64,000 nt of DNA, from contig NW_025064934.1 of assembly GCF_019112545.1 (NCBI RefSeq), positions 177,868 through 241,867 of the forward strand. The letters run 5' to 3'. The notes beneath the pieces are model-generated. The model ran no database searches. It was given only the letters and a program-made list of their open reading frames with translations, and was not told where the DNA came from. The DNA comes from Guyanagaster necrorhizus. Taxonomy: Eukaryota > Basidiomycota > Agaricomycetes > Agaricales > Physalacriaceae. The position numbers and the translations under genes were made by a program. This document shows positions 59,409-64,000 of the stretch, one piece after another; the first letter of the stretch is position 1; each line of letters begins with the position of its first letter.

Positions 59409-59839
59409 TGTTACGATTTTCTCTCTTTTTCTTCGTTTTACCCCTATTTATGCTGAGTCAGAAGGCACCAGACTGTGGGAAGCTTAGTCAGCATTTATCT
59501 TCTGCTAAAGTTACTATGACAGTCATGCCCAACAACGCACACAATCACCCTTTTATGTATGGTAACGACGCTCAAGGACAACGAGCACTATAACCACAGA
59601 CACACATAATAAGCAGTAGTATAATTAGGAGACAACTGTACAGTATTTAAGGATGGACGCTCTCGCTGGTATACCCCAGCTTTGAGCTAAAGTTTATACA
59701 TACCATTCTACCTCGAGTCAATGTCTGACCTTGAGTCACGAGCAACGGATACATCCTAGTGGACCCAGTTGATTCCTCGAAGTGCGAAGGAACATCCATT
59801 TACCACGTGTGTCTGTCCACATGACACTTGGGCTTAACA
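59409..59839 (+). repeat. Element E 5' LTR (431 bp)
   Basis: TGTTACGATTTTCTC to GGGCTTAACA. It keeps the CpG in TTACGA that is TG or CA in the other copies. TATTTAAG at 59,644 and predicted start AGCTTTGAGCTAA at 59,678-59,690 are 34 nt apart. Confidence 0.93.
59678..59690 (+). promoter_or_regulatory. Predicted LTR transcript start and self-primer of element E
   Basis: AGCTTTGAGCTAA, 34 nt after the TATTTAAG box. It pairs with the site directly after the LTR (TTAGCTCGAAGCT) over 13 positions with one G-U type pair (12 Watson-Crick pairs). Known Tf1/sushi-type elements prime reverse transcription with the first nucleotides of their own RNA. Confidence 0.7.
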
Positions 59840-59856
59840 ATTAGCTCGAAGCTTCC
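59840..59856 (+). other. Primer-binding site of element E
   Basis: ATTAGCTCGAAGCTTCC begins at the base after the LTR. I do not recognise it as complementary to a tRNA 3' end; it is complementary to the predicted 5' end of the element's own RNA. Confidence 0.65.
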
Positions 59857-59895
59857 TCCTTCCCTTTCTCAAGCCCAATTGTGCTGAGAAACCGA

Positions 59896-60130
59896 ATGAC
59901 TCCAGTCACAACCCGCGCCCTAAACCACGACTTCTTTGAGTTAATAGCTTCCATCATCGGAATGCTACTCAGCCTTCTAGCCATCATCACTTGTTGCTGA
60001 GGGCGACAATCAATCACCACTTGGATTGTCAGGCACTACCAAGCATTTCAGCAAATCCAACACATTCTTCGAAACGTAACCCCGGACCTCCCTTTCCATG
60101 ACATCCCCCCCTCTGCCAGAACAACCTTCC
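59896..60130 (+). CDS. Element E ORF0, small protein with a membrane-like helix
   Basis: First ATG after the LTR. MTPVTTRALNHDFFELIASI begins it, the hydrophobic run IIGMLLSLLAIITCC follows, then a TGA (probably from CGA, as in element C at the same place), and then TTWIVRHYQAF and RNVTPDLPFHDIPPS. It lies in frame 1, while gag starts in frame 2 at 60,098, so the two overlap. The frame stays largely open to 60,811, so its true end is unclear. Similar sequence is present before gag in A, B, C, D and I. No known family recognised. Confidence 0.5.
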
Positions 60131-63100
60131 AGCCAGAGGAGTTTCCCGTACCAGAAGCTGGGCATAGCTGCCAGGATATGGGGAGCCCTCAAGAAGAAGA
60201 AAGACACCGATACCCTCCTCGACGACCTGACAGCAGAAACTGGGACCATCACCTCACAGGGTTCCAAAACCCATGGACCATGACGGTCCCCCAGGTCACC
60301 CTGGAGATCCCCCACGATATCCCTCCAATCCCCAGTGACCCTTCCACCACCTCTCGCACCCCAGGGATTGGAAACCATGCTCGGGACTCCCATAATGCCT
60401 CTCGGGTGGCTTCGAGAGCCAGGACTTCCCCCAACCCGCCCCGGGACTCCCTTTATGAGCCCACCGAGCCAAACTCCAGCTCCAGCAGGTCTGTCAGCAG
60501 GCTGGGGGTCGAGGATCCCCACAGAAGGACCATACACCCTGACTACGCCAATGTCGAGATCGCCATCTCGGCAGCTGGAGACCTGTTCCGACATCTCCAT
60601 GTCGGGAGCGAGCCAGAGGTCGGCATGGCCAGCGCAAGGGGAAGGATTGCGAGGGACAGGATTATCCAGAGGGTATTCCTGGACTGGGACCTTACCATCC
60701 CATTTGATTATGACAGCGCACTATGGCAGCAGCAGCAGATCCAGCAGCGTAGAGCGGAAGAAGAGCAAGCCCGAGAAGAGCTCGCTGAGTACACTCAGGA
60801 GCAAGCCCAGTGAGAGTACGAGGAAGCCGAGTATGACCGACAAGGGTGAGCATGAAGGAGACGAGAAGACGCAGAAAGGATGGGCTCCACCTCCCCCGCA
60901 TGGTATGGACTCCATTCCTCAGGGTCCAAATCTCCCTTCAGAGAGCCGCCAACCGACAACGACCCCTGGACAGGATCAGAGAGCCCAGTCACTAGAAGCG
61001 AAGCCATCAGGAGAGGAGGACCTCCCCCTCCCGATCTACAGTACCCCAGCCGGACAGACACCATTGCATCTGACATCGACTCCGTACTCGATGCCTATGG
61101 GCTCTGAGTACCCGACAACACCCACGTCTCCGACTTTGCCCTCCGACGATTCCTCGGGGGTCGGGTCGCCCACCAGTTCCTTCTTCCAGAGTTCTACCGA
61201 AACTTCAGCCTCTATAGCGAGGAACTGGAGAGAGCAAGAGCGGTGGGGAGAACAAGGTACCACGGAGTCCCACCCGTACCAGTCCAGCCCATCGCTGAAG
61301 GAGAAGCGGGACCCAGTAATGTCAGAAGGCTCCCTGGCAACGCTATGACTCAAACCCCTCACCTCCGACCAGCTCGCAGGCTCCCTCCTAGAGGAGGACA
61401 GCGAGGACAACGAGGACAGCGAGGACAGCGAGGACAGCGAGGGGGGTGAGGAAGGCCCCTTTGACCCTCGACACTTTATGACATACGCAGGACAGCGACC
61501 AGATGAAGCGGCATTGAGGGAGGAAATTGAAAGAAGCAGACAGAAAGAGTATAGGGAATTGTACGAGCAGGGAATGCTCTTTTTATGGGGAGACGCCCGC
61601 TGGTTGGCAACTCCCCTAGGACTTGAATACTGGTACGCAGGATCAATGGAGAAAAAATGTATTTTACAGTATGCCGCAACGGAGTACGCCTGGCAGGAAT
61701 ATGGGAACCGGCATCCTGAGGACCCGCTCGGGCCGATGCCCCCATTCCAGCCACAGACAAACGTTCAACCATTACCACAAACCCCACCCGTCACCCCAAA
61801 AAGGGCTGTATACATGGCACCTTCGATCCGGAGCATTGCCGAAACCAGCCGACGCTCCATTCCAAATATGGCTTCTTGGCTTACCCAAACCAGGAAGCAC
61901 CCCAGCGAACAACAAGTCGAAGGTTTCCGGAACCCATGGACCAGGAAAGGGAGCCGACTGTTGGGGGCACAGCCTCCCCCCGACGAGGCCGGGCCAAGTG
62001 GGAAGGGAAAGGAACCCGCTCAGGACGACCCCGAGGCCACATGCCTGGGGTTCACAGTTAAGGACGGGATCATCGTCTGCATCCAAGAGCCCAAGGGAAG
62101 CCCTGTTGCCGACGACAACTCCCTCCATTCATTCCCTGGGCCGCCCATCGAATGGCGGCGACCCCCTTTTGACGAATGGCCTAATCCCATGGAAGCACTC
62201 CCGGAGAACGCCCAGGTCCTCCAATGTCGCCCTGACCTCCTCCGAAAGCCTCGCCCCTTTAAGGGGGCCTCAGACAACATTGACCGATTCCTGGTCGATT
62301 GTGAACAATACTTCGAAGTGTATATCGGATACCTCGGGACCAACATGAACAAGGTCGCATTTGCCGCTTCGTACCTGGAGGAGAAGGCAAAAACCTGGTG
62401 GATCCTCATCTCTCTGAACTTCCGATCGACCACTCGGGGACACTATCGATACCCTTCATGGCCGGTCTTTAAACAAATGCTTAACGACAAGTTTATTGAT
62501 CCGGCAGTACAGGAAGTTCATAAACAAAAAATCAAAGAGTACAAGATGGGAGACAAGGCGGCAACCGACTACTTCGATGAGCTGGAACGGCTCGCCAAAT
62601 TGGCTGGCATATGAGAGGACATTGCCAACGATGGGAGGATGGTGGAAGCCCTCAAGAGAGGAGTCCCTTCTTCTTACCTCACGATGATCTCGGCTATGGG
62701 CATCAAAATGCTGATGCCTGTCGGATATGATGAGTGGAAGGAAAGGATCATCGAGATGTATAAAGAGCGACAAAGGCAGAAAGCAGAGGCATCGACCCTA
62801 GGAGATTATAACAGGAAACCGACTCCGCCAACCCCGAGCAAGTCGGGGCAAACTGCCGGGAAGTCACAAGGACCCTCAACGACTCCCACCTACGGCGCCC
62901 AGAAGACCGGAACCGGAACCACCTATACCAGAGCAGGCAAGCCCATGGATATCGACAGAATGAAGAAGGAGGGCAAATGCTTCAATTGCTGGCAGAAAGG
63001 ACATATGGCAAAGGACTGCCCAAAGAAGAAACAAATCCGAGAAGACATACGGGCGCAGATAGCCAAGCTGCAAAAGGAGGATGAAGAACTCGGAAAAGAA

Positions 63101-63136
63101 ACGAAGGTCGAGGAGGTAAAAGAGGGGGCCGACTAG
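60098..63136 (+). pseudogene. Element E gag (nearly intact)
   Basis: Starts MTSPPLPEQPSSQRS. The order is: basic KKKKDTDTLLDD; ETMLGTPIMPLGWL; a long Pro/Ser/Thr-rich region; STETSASIARNWREQE (61,196); an acidic EDS repeat (61,394-61,438); WGDARWLATPLGLEYWY; the capsid part FKGASDNIDRFLVDCEQYFE to KTWWILISLNF (62,258-62,430); a DKAATDYFDELERLAKLAGI helix; zinc knuckle CFNCWQKGHMAKDC (62,980); coiled-coil-like KLQKEDEELGKE; stop TAG 63,134-63,136. Total about 1,010 codons, long for a Gypsy gag. Only three internal stops (TGA at 60,281, 61,346 and 62,612), fitting single C-to-T changes in CGA. Confidence 0.85.
61394..61438 (+). repeat. Five 9-bp tandem repeats in gag of element E
   Basis: GAGGACAGC five times with one variant (GAGGACAAC), in frame, giving Glu-Asp-Ser units. 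The decayed copies have acidic residues here but no clean repeat, so the array is probably a recent expansion. Confidence 0.85.
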
Positions 63137-63911
63137 TGCGCAATTCCACTAGGTCGGCCGAACAAGTTCACGGTGTGCAAATTCCAGCCGCTAGTCAGAC
63201 TGATAGTACTTCTGTAGCTACTCCTATGCCTATGTACACAGCGCATTCAAATATACCCACAGTTAACAAGCACACCGAAGAATTGCAAAAACCTACTCAA
63301 CTGCCTATGGGCCGAATGGGGGTAGGGAACCCCACCAGGTGGCTCCAACCATTCCAGACCGAATGGACCTGGAGGGCCATCACAGAAGCCGTCAGCAGAG
63401 AATCCGCCAAAGCCACGCTGCGGGAATGGGTCCACCGAACAAGGACGGAGGAGGCCACAGATGAAACTGTGAAAGAACTCAAATGCTCCGAGCAAGGCAA
63501 GGCCCTTGAATGGCTAGACGAATTAAAAGGGCCCCGGAAGTTCATCCGATGGGCCAAGACCCCGGGGAGAGACTTGACGACCAAAGCCCGAATCAAGACC
63601 CTCACCAACAGGACCACACACACTGTTGCTGCCCTAATCGACAGTGGATGCACTGGTAGTTCCATTAATAGGACGTTCGTTCAGGAAAACCAACTTCCCA
63701 CCCGATCCATGGCCGCCCCAATCCCTGTCTATAATGCCGACAGAACAAAAAATCAAGCCGGGTCGATTACCGAGTTCGTAGAACTCCGAATGACTATCGG
63801 GGATCATTCCGAATGAATCGACCTGGCCGTCACCGACCTCGGAACAAAGGAGTTGTTCCTGGGACATGACTGGCTGATCCGTCACAATCCGCTGATCAAC
63901 TGGAAGACCGG
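63136..63911 (+). pseudogene. Element E pol start: linker and aspartic protease
   Basis: Frame -1 to gag and overlapping its stop; the frame is open upstream of 63,136 as well. A linker with TRWLQPFQTEWTWRAITEAV and WVHRTRTEEATDE leads to the retropepsin site ALIDSGCTGSSINRTF (63,637), flap-side AAPIPVYNADRTKNQAGSIT, a TGA at 63,814 (Arg codon in relatives unclear) and LFLGHDWLIRHNPLINWKTG. Similarity to the relatives ends near 63,911. Confidence 0.75.
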
Positions 63912-64000
63912 TGACATGCCCTCTCCATGTTCAGGCATGTAAAATTGCGAAAATTGCAAATACATGGACTGCATTCCAGTCCAGTAAGCATATAACAGAA
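63912..64000. other. End of window, no longer similar to Gypsy pol
   Basis: After the NWKTG codons the sequence departs from what B and D have here and includes TAA in the pol frame. It contains the inverted pair TGGACTGCATTCCAGTCCA. It could be the edge of another insertion. Confidence 0.35.

Larger units (their letters stand above)
59409..64000 (+). mobile_element. Gypsy element E, young 5' half, runs off the window
   Basis: 5' LTR, primer-binding site, ORF0, gag and protease start of the same family as A-D and I, but still rich in CpG and with only five visible in-frame stops, all TGA. It is the best guide to the ancestral element. Pol similarity seems to stop near 63,911 (see findings); the rest is outside the window. 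Confidence 0.9.

Noticed and set aside
60010..60600. 196-codon open frame on the - strand in element E gag
   Set aside because: It is antisense to gag, absent from the decayed copies as an open frame, and explained by GC-rich composition with few stops.
61399..61441. Tandem repeats as a possible CRISPR array
   Set aside because: The units are 9 bp without spacers, in frame in gag, and the DNA is eukaryotic.

Overview
The window looks like nuclear DNA of a filamentous basidiomycete (Agaricomycete type). The evidence is intron-dense genes with 39-67 bp introns, basidiomycete-style P450, intradiol-like dioxygenase and GH13 amylase genes, and about 50 kb of nested, CpG-depleted retrotransposons. 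The layout would suit a repeat-rich ectomycorrhizal genome, but no species can be fixed from sequence alone.

Layout. (1) 1-9,602 is a gene-bearing, CpG-containing block. It holds the 3' end of a conserved fungal protein on the + strand. Three genes follow on the - strand, all of which I could splice by eye into full-length reading frames: a secreted intradiol-type dioxygenase (12 exons, 347 aa), an alpha-amylase-like protein with a signal peptide and hydrophobic tail (11 exons, about 539 aa), and a cytochrome P450 (16 exons, 513 aa). A 217-bp solo LTR sits between the amylase and P450 genes. (2) 10,138-59,408 is a graveyard of transposable elements. The backbone is a family of chromodomain Ty3/Gypsy elements (copies A, B, C, D, F, I). 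B is inserted in A, a Ty1/Copia element (H) is inserted in F, I is inserted in the 3' end of F, and D is a complete 8.66-kb copy with a perfect 5-bp target duplication. Among them lie a hAT transposase relic, a MULE/FAR1-like transposase relic, a second Copia pol relic and two non-coding repeats (R, S). (3) 59,409-64,000 is the 5' 4.6 kb of a younger, CpG-rich copy (E) of the same Gypsy family. It gives the clearest view of the element's organisation.

Most interesting results. The Gypsy family appears to be self-priming (Tf1/sushi type): the predicted first 13 nt of the LTR transcript are complementary to the primer-binding site, and this is kept by compensatory change in a divergent copy. 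A short conserved upstream reading frame (ORF0) with a membrane-like helix precedes gag in all six copies. The amylase-like protein has serine at the position of the catalytic nucleophile. The Copia element carries a half-tRNA-iMet primer-binding site that contains its gag start codon. LTR pairs show CpG decay to TpG in one copy and CpA in the other, and most stops in the dead genes are TGA from CGA.

Coding calls in the TE region are pseudogenes. Exon boundaries in the left block were deduced from splice sites, phase and protein-family similarity recalled by eye, without any alignment.
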